Shown here piece by piece: positions 56,212-64,000 of a stretch of DNA of 64,000 bases (position 1 is the stretch's first letter; every line of letters begins with the position of its first letter). The position numbers and the translations under genes are program-made. The notes below the pieces were generated by a model that made no database searches, was not told where the DNA came from, and saw nothing but the letters and a program-made list of their open reading frames with translations. The stretch comes from an uncultured Eubacteriales bacterium (lineage in GTDB: Bacteria; Bacillota; Clostridia; Oscillospirales; Oscillospiraceae): NCBI GenBank assembly GCA_900546515.1, contig URDG01000012.1, forward strand, positions 1-64,000, read 5' to 3'.

Positions 56212-58368
56212 TCATTTTGAAGCCTGCTTCATCGAAAGCGAGATGCGGTGCTTCTTTTCATCCACGTCCAGCACGACGACCTTTACCACGTCTCCGACAG
56301 ACACTGCCTCACTCGGATGGCGGATAAACTTATCGCTCACCTCTGAGATATGCACAAGTCCGTCCTGATGGACGCCTATATCCACAAACACGCCGAAATC
56401 TATGACGTTTCTGACCGTCCCCATGAGCTCCATGCCCGGCTTGAGATCGCCGATATCGAGCACGTCCCTGCGCAGCAGCACAGGGGGCAGCTCATCGCGC
56501 GGGTCGCGCCCGGGCTTGAGAAGCTCCGACACGATGTCGCGCAGCGTGGGTTCGCCCACGCCGCAGGCCGCGGCCGCCTTTGCCGCGCCCTCGGCCTCTA
56601 CGCGCTTCGGCAGCTCCGCTATCTTCCCGGCGGCGACGTCCGCCATTGTGAAGCCGCACAGCTCCAGAAGCTTTTTCGCGGCCTCATAGCTCTCCGGGTG
56701 AACGGCGGTATTGTCGAGCACCTGCCTGCTCTCCGGTACGCGCAGGAAGCCCGCGCACTGCTGGAAAGCCTTGGGGCCGAGCTTCGGCACCTTGTTTATC
56801 TGGCTGCGGCTCGTGAAAGCGCCGTTTTCCTCGCGGTATGCGACGATGTTCTTTGCCGTGGTCTTCGTCAGGCCGGACACGCGCTGAAGAAGCGACGGAG
56901 AAGCGGTGTTTATATCCACGCCGACAGCGTTCACGCAGTCCTCGACAACTCCCGTGAGCGTCTCTTCGAGCTTGGCCTGCGGCATATCGTGCTGGTACTG
57001 TCCCACTCCTATGGCCATGGGATCTATCTTCACGAGCTCCGCCAGCGGGTCCTGAAGGCGCCGCGCAATGGACACGGCGGACCTGAGATTGACGTCATAG
57101 TCCGGGAACTCCTCCGCCGCGAGCTTTGAAGCCGAATACACCGAAGCCCCGGCCTCGTTGACGATCGCATACGACTGGCCGCCGCCGAGCCCGTGCAGCA
57201 TCTCAACGGTCATCTGCTCCGTCTCGCGCGAGGCGGTGCCGTTGCCGATGGCGATATGCTCCACCCCGTGCTTTCTTATCAGCGCGGAGAGTGTGCGTAT
57301 CGCGTCTTTTTTTCTGCTCTCGCTGAAAGTCGGGTACACGACGGCCGTATCCAGTACCTTGCCGGTGCCGTCTACCACGGCGACCTTGCAGCCGTTGCGG
57401 TAGCCCGGGTCGAGCCCCATAGTGACCTTGCCCCTGACGGGAGGCTGCATGAGCAGCGGCTTGAGGTTGAGCGCAAACATCTTTATCGCGCCCTCGCACG
57501 CCATATCCGTCAGCGCGCTGCGCTCCTCGCGCTCCATTGACGGCCATATGAGCCTGTCATACGCATCGTCGGCCGCGGCGCGCACAAAGCCCATCGCGGC
57601 GCTGCCGGGGATGACGGCCGCACGGCGGACACGCTGCAAGGCGGCCTCACGGTCGAGCTCTATCCCGGCCTTGAGCATGCCCTCCTTCTCGCCGCGGTTT
57701 ATGGCGAGTATCTGGTGCCCCTGCACTCTGTCCACCCGCTGTCTGAAATCATAGTAAAGCCGGTAGACCGAATCCTCCTCTGTCGCGGCCTTCGAGACCA
57801 GAAATGCATTGCTCTCAATGAAGCCGCGCAGCTTCTTTCTTATCTCCGCATCGTCGGATATCTGCTCTGCGATAATGTCGGACGCCCCCGCAAGCGCGTC
57901 CTCGACCGTCTCCACGCCCTTTTCAGGGTCGACAAAAGCCTCTGCAAGCGTCTCCGGCGCGGACAGCTCGGGGCGCTGCGAGAACAATTCCCGCGCCAGC
58001 GGCTCCAGCCCTTTCTCCTTTGCTATCGTGGCTCTGGTGCGCCGCTTTGGCTTATACGGACGGTATAGATCCTCAAGGGCCGCAAGCGTCTCAGCCTCGT
58101 CCATGGCCGCCGACAGCTCGTCTGTCATTTTGCCCTGTTCAGTGATGGAATTTTTCACGGTCTCGCGCCTCTCGGCGAGGGCGCGGAGGTATGCAAGCCT
58201 CTCCGCAAGTGTGCGCAGGGCGGTGTCGTCCATCGCGCCATGCATTTCCTTGCGGTAACGCGCGATAAACGGTATGGTATTGCCCTCGTCCAGAAGCTTT
58301 ATAACGTTGTCTATATGGCTCTGCTCCCGGTTCAGCTCCCGGGCGAGTATCTGGTTGATCGTCTCCAA
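56212..58368 (-). CDS. tex: Tex-family RNA-binding transcription accessory protein
   Basis: 718 aa, complete: N-terminal Tex helix domain, YqgF-like RNase H fold ('TMGLDPGYRNGCKVAVVDGT' near 315), helix-hairpin-helix region ('VGVDINTASPSLLQRVSGLT' near 475) and a C-terminal S1 domain (about 640-712, 'GVFVDIGVHQDGLVHISEVS'). Binds nucleic acid and influences transcription; homolog of eukaryotic Spt6. The start is TTG at 58368 with GAGGAG nine bases upstream. Confidence 0.95.
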   Translation of the reverse strand: METINQILARELNREQSHIDNVIKLLDEGNTIPFIARYRKEMHGAMDDTALRTLAERLAYLRALAERRETVKNSITEQGKMTDELSAAMDEAETLAALEDLYRPYKPKRRTRATIAKEKGLEPLARELFSQRPELSAPETLAEAFVDPEKGVETVEDALAGASDIIAEQISDDAEIRKKLRGFIESNAFLVSKAATEEDSVYRLYYDFRQRVDRVQGHQILAINRGEKEGMLKAGIELDREAALQRVRRAAVIPGSAAMGFVRAAADDAYDRLIWPSMEREERSALTDMACEGAIKMFALNLKPLLMQPPVRGKVTMGLDPGYRNGCKVAVVDGTGKVLDTAVVYPTFSESRKKDAIRTLSALIRKHGVEHIAIGNGTASRETEQMTVEMLHGLGGGQSYAIVNEAGASVYSASKLAAEEFPDYDVNLRSAVSIARRLQDPLAELVKIDPMAIGVGQYQHDMPQAKLEETLTGVVEDCVNAVGVDINTASPSLLQRVSGLTKTTAKNIVAYREENGAFTSRSQINKVPKLGPKAFQQCAGFLRVPESRQVLDNTAVHPESYEAAKKLLELCGFTMADVAAGKIAELPKRVEAEGAAKAAAACGVGEPTLRDIVSELLKPGRDPRDELPPVLLRRDVLDIGDLKPGMELMGTVRNVIDFGVFVDIGVHQDGLVHISEVSDKFIRHPSEAVSVGDVVKVVVLDVDEKKHRISLSMKQASK

Positions 58369-58464
58369 GGGTTGTTTCTCCTCATATGTATGGTTAAAAG
58401 CTTTTCTAGTTATAACATATTTTTATCCCCGTGCAAAGTAGTAAAAATGACGATATGGGAAAGA

Positions 58465-58502
58465 GGACCGCGCGGAATACATTCACATATCCGCAGCGGT
58501 CC
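58465..58502 (-). terminator. Terminator of the spoIIQ-like gene
   Basis: GGACCGC-GCGGA ... TCCGC-GCGGTCC stem 30 bp past the stop. Confidence 0.8.
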
Positions 58503-58531
58503 TCAATTTTCCGGTCGTCAGGCTTCCGGCA

Positions 58532-59323
58532 TCACGCCGCCTGAAGGTAATCCAGCGGGTCGACGCTTGCGCCGTTTGCCCTGAGCGCGAAGTGCAGGTG
58601 CGTTCCCTGCCCTATCTCCGCAAGCGCTGTCGTGCCGACGGAGCCGACGATATAGCCCGGCTCCACCGCATCGTTGACGTTCACGGCGGGCATGCCGGCA
58701 AGGTTTGCATAGACGGCCTTCGTGCCGTCGCCGTGGTCGATAGTGACTACGGTGCCGTAGAGATCGTCCTCGACGATGCTCTCCACGGTCCCGCCGCGCG
58801 TTGCGGTGACGATGGTGCCTACCGGTGCTTCGATGTCTATGCCGTCATGCGTGCGCCAGTCGCGCAGGGTGACGTCATAGCTGAGCCTGTCCATACTGTG
58901 GCTGCGCTCGATATTTCCGCTCACAGGCCAGAGATACACGGGAGCCGCGTTTTCCGCCGCACCGGCAAAGACAGCCGCTGTCTCTTCCTTCCCGGTCTCG
59001 GCTGCGGCTTCATCTCCGCTCTCGCTCCCGGCCGTGTCCTCTGCCGCGTTTTCGCTGTCCTTCATCGCGGGCACTGCGCTGCCGTCTCCGGCGGCAGTCT
59101 TTCTCGTGCTGCTGTCGGCAGGCGGGATGATCACCGTCTCTACACGCTTGCTGGAGTAGCTTGTATCATTGCTGTTTACTACGTCCTTTGCCATAGTCTC
59201 ATTTCCTGCCGCCATCATCCATGCGGACACGCCGATAACTGCGGCGCACAGGAAAAGGACTATGTAAAAGCCCTTACCTGTAAAGAATCTCTCCAGCTTT
59301 TTGCCGGAGCTGCTGCTGCTCAT
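58532..59323 (-). CDS. spoIIQ: SpoIIQ-like M23-family protein
   Basis: 263 aa. One N-terminal membrane helix (about 20-42), a charged linker, then an M23/LytM domain (about 140-260) with 'LRDWRTHDGIDIEAPVGTIV' (His and Asp zinc ligands) and 'GQGTHLHFALRANG' (H-x-H). The domain keeps catalytic His, as in clostridial SpoIIQ, which joins SpoIIIAH in the channel across the engulfed forespore membranes. The strongest support is a sigma-F/G-type promoter upstream. ATG at 59323 with GGAGG. A general M23 murein hydrolase is the alternative. Confidence 0.82.
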   Translation of the reverse strand: MSSSSSGKKLERFFTGKGFYIVLFLCAAVIGVSAWMMAAGNETMAKDVVNSNDTSYSSKRVETVIIPPADSSTRKTAAGDGSAVPAMKDSENAAEDTAGSESGDEAAAETGKEETAAVFAGAAENAAPVYLWPVSGNIERSHSMDRLSYDVTLRDWRTHDGIDIEAPVGTIVTATRGGTVESIVEDDLYGTVVTIDHGDGTKAVYANLAGMPAVNVNDAVEPGYIVGSVGTTALAEIGQGTHLHFALRANGASVDPLDYLQAA

Positions 59324-59365
59324 ATTAATGACCTCCATTGCAGTAAATCTTTTGGATACGTTCCT

Positions 59366-59394
59366 ATTCTTGCCTGCAATGGAGAATAATATAC
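59366..59394 (-). promoter_or_regulatory. Sigma-F/sigma-G-type promoter of the spoIIQ-like gene
   Basis: Minus-strand -35 GTATA (59390-59394), 15-bp spacer, -10 GGCAAGAAT (59366-59374), an exact fit to GGnnAnAnT, 43 bp before the start. Confidence 0.75.
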
Positions 59395-59422
59395 ATATTT
59401 TTTTCTGCGGGCCGCAAAGAGG

Positions 59423-59465
59423 ACGGCCCGCCGTCTCCCCAAAAGCCGGGGAAGCAGCGGGCCGT
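59423..59465 (-). terminator. Terminator of eno
   Basis: ACGGCCCGC ... GCGGGCCGT stem with a second internal stem, downstream of the eno stop. Confidence 0.7.
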
Positions 59466-59481
59466 TTCGGCTCTGCGTTTT

Positions 59482-60771
59482 TTACTTTATGGAGAAGAAA
59501 GCATCCTTGCCGGGATACTCCGCAGCATCGAACAGCTCATCCTCGATGCGCAGGAGCTGATTGTACTTTGCGACGCGGTCGGTGCGCGAAGGTGCGCCGG
59601 TCTTGATCTGGCCCGCGTTCACGGCGACGGAAATGTCGGCGATAGTGGTGTCCTCAGTCTCTCCGGAGCGGTGGGACACGACAGCGGTCCAGCCTGCGCG
59701 GTGCGCCATCTGGATAGCGTCGAGCGTCTCGGTGAGCGTCCCTATCTGGTTGAGCTTTATGAGCACGGCGTTTGCCGCGTGCAGCTCGATGCCCTTCTTT
59801 ATACGCTCGGTATTGGTCACAAAGAGGTCGTCGCCGACGATCTGGATGCGGCGGCCAAGGCGCTTCGTCATCAGCTGCCAGCCTTCCCAGTCGTTCTCGC
59901 CCATACCGTCCTCGATGGAGATTATGGGGTACTTGTCAACGAAGCTCTCCCACATATCCACCATCTGTTCGCTCGTCATAACGATGCCGCGCTTGGGCAG
60001 GTGGTAGCACTTGTCGTCGGGATCGTACCAGTCGGAGACTGCACCGTCGATAGCTATCCTGAAATCCTCGCCGGGCTTGTAGCCGGCCTTTTCTATTGCC
60101 GTGACAAGAGCCTTGAGCGCATCCTCATCGCTCTCGAGGCTGGGCGCATAACCGCCCTCATCGCCCACGCCTGAGGCAGGAACGACCTTCTTGAGCGCGT
60201 GGAACACCTCTGCGCACATCCTCAGCGCCTCGCTGAAGCTCTTTGCGCCGACCGGCATTATCATGAATTCCTGAATGTCCACATTCGACCCGGTAGCGTG
60301 CTGGCCGCCGTTGAGCACGTTCATCATCGGCACGGGCAGGGTCTTGGCATTCACGCCGCCGATATAGTTGTAAAGGCTCATGCCGGTGGCCTCTGCCGCG
60401 GCCTTTGCGCAGGCGAGAGACGCGCCGAGTATCGCGTTTGCGCCGAGGCGGGTCTTGTTGGGCGTGCCGTCGATCTCAATGAGCATCCTGTCGAGAGACA
60501 CCTGATCGAGCGCGTTGAGGCCAACCATAGCCTCCGCGATCTCGCCGTTGACGTTCTCCACCGCAGTCAGAACGCCCTTGCCGCCGTAACGGCTCTTGTC
60601 GCCGTCCCTGAGCTCGCAGGCCTCGTACATACCGGTGGATGCGCCCGAGGGAACTGCCGCGCGGCCCACAGTGCCGTCGTCAAGCGTGACCTCCACCTCG
60701 ACGGTGGGGTTTCCGCGCGAGTCCAGTATCTCGCGCGCCATGACATCTACTATTTCAAAATACTGCTTCAT
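59482..60771 (-). CDS. eno: Enolase
   Basis: 429 aa, full length. N-terminal 'VMAREILDSRGNPTVEVEVT', active-site loop 'AVPSGASTGMYEACELRDGD', metal ligands in 'IEDGMGENDWEGW' and signature 'VLIKLNQIGTLTETLDAIQM' near residue 335, 'SHRSGETEDTTIADISVA'. Converts 2-phosphoglycerate to phosphoenolpyruvate. AAGGAGG precedes the ATG; a TATAAT at 60834-60839 (minus strand) is the likely -10. Confidence 0.97.
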   Translation of the reverse strand: MKQYFEIVDVMAREILDSRGNPTVEVEVTLDDGTVGRAAVPSGASTGMYEACELRDGDKSRYGGKGVLTAVENVNGEIAEAMVGLNALDQVSLDRMLIEIDGTPNKTRLGANAILGASLACAKAAAEATGMSLYNYIGGVNAKTLPVPMMNVLNGGQHATGSNVDIQEFMIMPVGAKSFSEALRMCAEVFHALKKVVPASGVGDEGGYAPSLESDEDALKALVTAIEKAGYKPGEDFRIAIDGAVSDWYDPDDKCYHLPKRGIVMTSEQMVDMWESFVDKYPIISIEDGMGENDWEGWQLMTKRLGRRIQIVGDDLFVTNTERIKKGIELHAANAVLIKLNQIGTLTETLDAIQMAHRAGWTAVVSHRSGETEDTTIADISVAVNAGQIKTGAPSRTDRVAKYNQLLRIEDELFDAAEYPGKDAFFSIK

Positions 60772-61006
60772 ATTAAAAATTCCTCCTTATCAGCGGCTGC
60801 GCGGCCATATTTTCGCCGCCGCGCCATACAATGATTATAACCCATCGCGGCGCAAAAATAAAGCACAATCGCAAACTCCTGCGGCGCAAAAGATAAATTG
60901 CACATATTACCATGGAAAATATTGTGCATATTGTTGTCAACATTTGGCATTATGTACAAGCACAAAGCATATGTTTGCACGTATATTTACAAAATGACGC
61001 GTCAAA
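60772..61006. other. Intergenic promoter region between eno and the dehydratase operon
   Basis: 327-bp gap to the next gene without coding sequence. Holds the eno -10 (60834-60839), a minus-strand TTGACA near 60939 without a good -10, and the palindrome TGACGCGTCA (60995-61004), three bases before the -35 of the rightward promoter, a possible operator. Confidence 0.55.
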
Positions 61007-61035
61007 TTGACGTGATATGTATGATATGATAAAAT
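61007..61035 (+). promoter_or_regulatory. Promoter of the dehydratase operon
   Basis: -35 TTGACG (61007-61012), 17-bp spacer, -10 TAAAAT (61030-61035), with a TGACGCGTCA palindrome directly upstream. Confidence 0.7.
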
Positions 61036-61098
61036 ATTAACAACAGGCCGCGCCGGACAGCGCGGATACGGTAAATTCAAAGTATGGGGAGGAAAGCA

Positions 61099-62295
61099 AT
61101 GAGAGACTTGAAGCACCTGGCGTATTTTGAAGACCTCGTCAGAGAGTCGAATAATACGCTCATAGGGCAGGCAAAGGACGAAGGCAAGATCTGCGTGGCG
61201 TTCGTGTGCGAAAACACACCCGAGCCGCTTATGAATCTGGACGGCGCCTTCTCCGTGCGTCTGTCCGCGCCGAACACGGGTTCAATGGACATCGCCACGT
61301 ATTACATGACGAGCTTTCTCTGTGAAACGAGCCGCGCGCTGCTGGAACGCGCAATAGAGGGCGGCTTCAACTTTGCCGACTGCGTCATCGCGCCGGACGG
61401 CTGCACGATGATGAACCGCTGCGTGGAAAATATGGAGCTGCTGAAAACCATGGGGCAGGGCAACGACCGGTTTTTCCATGAGTACATGGAGATACCGCTG
61501 AAGGCGGACGAAAACGGCGTGGCTCTGCTGGTACTGCAATGCAAAAACCACATCCTTGACCCGCTGAATCGCGCCTACGGGATAGACACGTCCGACGCGG
61601 CGATCAAGAAGGCAGTAGAGGAGCATAACCGCGTGTGCCGGGTCATACGCGCGCTGGGCAGCTTCAGGAAAGAGGAGCTGCCGCGTATAACGGGCTATGA
61701 GTTTCACGTGCTTACACTGGCAAGCTATGTCGCGCCGAAATATCTTATCATAGATAAGCTGGATGAGACGCTGGAAGAGGTGCGCGCACGCGAGCCGGAG
61801 AGCAAGCCCTACAGGGCGCGCATCGCGCTTGTAGGCTCTGAGGTAGACGACAGCGGCTTTATAAAGCTGATAGAGGAGACCGGCGCTTATGTGTGCGCCG
61901 ACCGCTTCTGCTTCGGTTCGCTTCCCGGACGGGATGTGATACCGCTCACGGACGGCGAGGACGCGCTGACGCAGGTATGCCGTCAGTACGTCTACCGCGG
62001 GCAGTGCCCGCGCGTGATGAACATGGAGAAGGTGTACGGGCGCAAGCAGTACGTCAACGACATTGCCAGAGAATATCACGCCGACGGAATAATATACCAG
62101 CAGGTAAAGTTCTGCGACCCGTGGGCATACGAACGGCTGCTTGGCTCGACCATGCTGCGCGACGACTACGGCTTTCCGGTAATGTCGGTCGACAGGCCGT
62201 ATAACATTGCGTCGTCTGTGGGGCAGATGCGCACGCGCGTACAGGCGTTTGTGGAAAGCATCGAGATCAAGAAGCTTCATGGAGGTGTAAAATAA
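61099..62295 (+). CDS. 2-hydroxyacyl-CoA dehydratase-family subunit (HgdA/B, BcrB/C-like)
   Basis: 398 aa. Members are iron-sulfur subunits of radical dehydratases of 2-hydroxyacyl-CoA in amino-acid fermentation, or of benzoyl-CoA reductases. 'IAPDGCTMMNRCVENMELLK' near residue 99 corresponds to the Cys-containing N-terminal cluster region, and 'YHADGIIYQQVKFCDPWAYE' near 325 is the HGD-D signature with a Cys ligand. ATG at 61099 with GGGGAGG. Linked to the next subunit by a TAATG overlap. Substrate cannot be told. Confidence 0.85.
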   Translation: MRDLKHLAYFEDLVRESNNTLIGQAKDEGKICVAFVCENTPEPLMNLDGAFSVRLSAPNTGSMDIATYYMTSFLCETSRALLERAIEGGFNFADCVIAPDGCTMMNRCVENMELLKTMGQGNDRFFHEYMEIPLKADENGVALLVLQCKNHILDPLNRAYGIDTSDAAIKKAVEEHNRVCRVIRALGSFRKEELPRITGYEFHVLTLASYVAPKYLIIDKLDETLEEVRAREPESKPYRARIALVGSEVDDSGFIKLIEETGAYVCADRFCFGSLPGRDVIPLTDGEDALTQVCRQYVYRGQCPRVMNMEKVYGRKQYVNDIAREYHADGIIYQQVKFCDPWAYERLLGSTMLRDDYGFPVMSVDRPYNIASSVGQMRTRVQAFVESIEIKKLHGGVK

Positions 62296-63875
62296 TGGCG
62301 CTGGTAGTAAATCCGAAGAGCAGACCCGGCGAAAAGCAGCTCGGCGTGCTTTTCAACGGCGGTAAGGTGCGCCGCCGCCGCGAATGGCGCGGCCTGAGGG
62401 ACACGCTTTACGATTACGGCAGGTGGCTCTATCTGCTGTCCATTCTTGCCGGCGTCATCGTGAAGCCGCGCAACGTCAAGGCCATGTTCCGCTACAGATG
62501 GTTTGCAAATTATCTGGCCGTCCCGCATATGCTGGATAAGTTCACGATGGGGCTGAGAGATGAGCCTCTGCGCATCGTGCACACGGCGATGGACTTCGTT
62601 GTAAAAGACGTGGCTGCATGCATTGATAACTCCGTAAAGGGCGACCGCAGGACGGGCAACAACGTGGCATATTCGGAAAAATGCGTGCTTACGGACGAGA
62701 ACGCCATGACGGCATTCATGATGGGCTTCCCGACCCTGCATGCCATTCTGCGCGAAGTGCCCACAATGTTTTCGGCAAACCTCCTCAACCAGTATTCCAC
62801 CACGCACTATCTCGACGTAGCGCAGCAGTTCGGTATTCCGGGCGACGTGTGCCCCATGCCGGAGGCCGAGGCCGGCATCTCCATAGAGGACGACTTCCCC
62901 GTGCTGGGCAAGTGCGCGGTGCAGGTAAATACGACGTGCGACGGCTCGCTGATGGGCAACGGCATAATCGCAAAGCGGCTTGAGCGTGAGTACGGCATTC
63001 CGACCTTCCAGCTCGCCGCGCCGATGCGGCACAAGGAGGCTGACGTACAGGAATACGCCGCGCAGGACATAAAGAACGCCATAGCCTTTATAGAGGAGCA
63101 GACAGGTGAAAAATGGAACTGGACGGCCTATTTTGAGTGCGCCAAACGCGTCAATGAGACAACACGCAACCGCTGGGCCTGGCTGGAGGTGAACAGCACC
63201 CCTTACCCGCAGTTCATCGGCGCGACGTTCTCCCTGTATAACGACACAAACTACATGGGCAATTGCGGCCGCTCCGCCGCGTTCCCGCCGATAGACAAAA
63301 AGATAATGAAATATGTGCGCCGCGGCTATGAAAGAAAGACCATGATGGCGCCGGAATACCGGCACAGGTGTATAGTGTGGGGCGTGCAGCCGCAGTACGT
63401 GATAGACATGCTCAACTGGATGGTGCACTGCTGGGGCGTCGTGCCGCTGACGGATATGCTGTCGATGGTCATAGAAAAAGAGATTGCCGAGGAGGACACC
63501 CCGGAGAACCGCGAACAGGCATATTACGACATGGCCTATCTCACAGAGAACATGATAATGCGCAACCGCACGCACGGCGGCTACAAGGTGCTTGTAGATG
63601 AGCTGTGGGAGCTGTGTGAACGGATGAATGCGGACATGGTCATGATGTGGGAGCATATGTCCTGCAAGGCGCTGGTGGGTATGCACGGGCAGTTTGAGGA
63701 GCAGGCGCGTGAGCGCGGGCTGAATCTCGTCTGGGTCGCGCACGACCTATGCGATCCGCGGGTCTATACGCGTCAGGCGATCCGCGACCAGTTCAACGAA
63801 TACATGCGCACCGTTATGCGCGAGGAACCGCTCGACCCGTCGATCGAGGTCCTGCCGGATGAAAACGCATGGTGA
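62295..63875 (+). CDS. 2-hydroxyacyl-CoA dehydratase-family subunit, long form
   Basis: 526 aa. Same HGD-D fold as its neighbour, with an extra N-terminal segment of about 100 residues ('YDYGRWLYLLSILAGVIVKP'). 'GDVCPMPEAEAGISIEDDFP' and 'VNTTCDGSLMGNG' hold Cys residues in the first domain; 'MMWEHMSCKALVGMHGQFEE' near residue 455 is the C-terminal counterpart. Expected to pair with the 398-aa protein as an alpha/beta dimer. The ATP-dependent activator (HgdC type) needed for electron injection is not in the window and may lie beyond the right edge. Confidence 0.85.
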   Translation: MALVVNPKSRPGEKQLGVLFNGGKVRRRREWRGLRDTLYDYGRWLYLLSILAGVIVKPRNVKAMFRYRWFANYLAVPHMLDKFTMGLRDEPLRIVHTAMDFVVKDVAACIDNSVKGDRRTGNNVAYSEKCVLTDENAMTAFMMGFPTLHAILREVPTMFSANLLNQYSTTHYLDVAQQFGIPGDVCPMPEAEAGISIEDDFPVLGKCAVQVNTTCDGSLMGNGIIAKRLEREYGIPTFQLAAPMRHKEADVQEYAAQDIKNAIAFIEEQTGEKWNWTAYFECAKRVNETTRNRWAWLEVNSTPYPQFIGATFSLYNDTNYMGNCGRSAAFPPIDKKIMKYVRRGYERKTMMAPEYRHRCIVWGVQPQYVIDMLNWMVHCWGVVPLTDMLSMVIEKEIAEEDTPENREQAYYDMAYLTENMIMRNRTHGGYKVLVDELWELCERMNADMVMMWEHMSCKALVGMHGQFEEQARERGLNLVWVAHDLCDPRVYTRQAIRDQFNEYMRTVMREEPLDPSIEVLPDENAW

Positions 63876-63891
63876 CGAAAGGAGAGGAATT

Positions 63892-64000
63892 ATGAAGCTA
63901 TCCAAACTTTCAAAGGTGATACTCGGTGGGGCAGGCGGCTTTTTCGCCGTGACCTTTCTCATATACTTTTTTAATCTTGATATGAAGTTTCTCTCTGCCT
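63892..64000 (+). CDS. Start of a membrane or exported protein (cut by window edge)
   Basis: 36 codons seen, beginning MKLSKLSKVILGGAGGFFAV, with one hydrophobic segment (about 9-28), after a strong AAAGGAGAGG site. 16 bp after the dehydratase gene, so in the same operon. Product cannot be named. Confidence 0.7.
   Translation, partial: MKLSKLSKVILGGAGGFFAVTFLIYFFNLDMKFLSA

Noticed and set aside
1..64000. CRISPR array or cas genes
   Set aside because: No series of regularly spaced 24-40-bp repeats was found; the only short tandem arrays are the 11-bp doublets and the Pro/Thr codon repeats in the anti-sigma gene.

Overview
The window looks like chromosomal DNA of an anaerobic, endospore-forming member of the Clostridia, most like the gut Oscillospiraceae/Ruminococcaceae. 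The evidence is: strong Shine-Dalgarno sites throughout, core genes that are GC-rich and biased to GC-ending codons, the sporulation genes spoIIID and a spoIIQ-like gene with recognisable sigma-E-type and sigma-F-type promoters, Rex, an oxygen-independent HemZ, and a pair of 2-hydroxyacyl-CoA dehydratase-family subunits. No species can be named from sequence alone.

Layout. (1) 1-3850: a leftward operon xre - hsdM - orf134 - half-size hsdS - orf181 - hsdR (cut by the left edge), a type I restriction-modification island with two unrecognised passenger genes. (2) 4161-4522: tRNA-Pro(UGG) with its own terminator; the 5' half of the tRNA is repeated perfectly (42 bp) between the gene and its promoter, a likely integration scar. 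(3) 4604-11392: housekeeping genes trmB-exoA-dusB, an ECF sigma/anti-sigma pair, rex and mnmE. (4) 11449-19330: tRNA-Ser(GCU) carrying a 7.8-kb integrated element bounded by 48-bp direct repeats. It holds a tyrosine integrase, a CI/Stl-like repressor facing a rightward operon through two overlapping promoters, two AlpA/Xis-like proteins, a replication initiator and DnaC-like loader, an ArpU/RinA-like regulator, small phage-type proteins, a probable ribbon-helix-helix regulator with three operators, and a convergent small-RNA/27-aa-peptide cassette. It has no capsid, tail, terminase or conjugation gene, so it resembles a phage-inducible chromosomal island or a replicating satellite.

(5) 19456-22281: a decayed patch: an ArsR-type regulator, a broken CPBP protease, small proteins, a truncated lipoprotein and a membrane-protein fragment. 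(6) 22373-28220: ywlG, an ECF-transporter S component, proC, a Dabb-domain protein, an EamA exporter, an FMN oxidoreductase, a class B sortase and a cytidylate-kinase-like protein. (7) 28334-41075: a CPA2/RCK cation antiporter with a KdpDE-like two-component system, dacA, a ComEA-like protein, a PhoP/PhoR-like pair with an Xaa-Pro peptidase, efp, a CD1247-type protein and an AraC regulator. (8) 41223-51042: a dicarboxylate symporter, a GIY-YIG/DUF951/rarA/tcdA cluster, a PrsA-like foldase, CarD, hemZ, a uridine-kinase-like protein and a sensor kinase lacking its phospho-accepting histidine. (9) 51290-64000: gapA, spoIIID, a GT4 glycosyltransferase, galT, tex, spoIIQ-like, eno and the dehydratase pair, with the start of a further gene at the right edge.

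The most interesting part is the tRNA-Ser element. Its apparent regulatory architecture is unusually legible: divergent overlapping promoters, iteron-like repeats inside the initiator gene, six tandem 11-bp doublets in a 0.6-kb non-coding stretch, three evenly spaced dyads at the RHH gene, and a nested inverted-repeat cassette with convergent promoters that resembles a type I toxin-antitoxin locus. The functions given to these sites are inferences from sequence.
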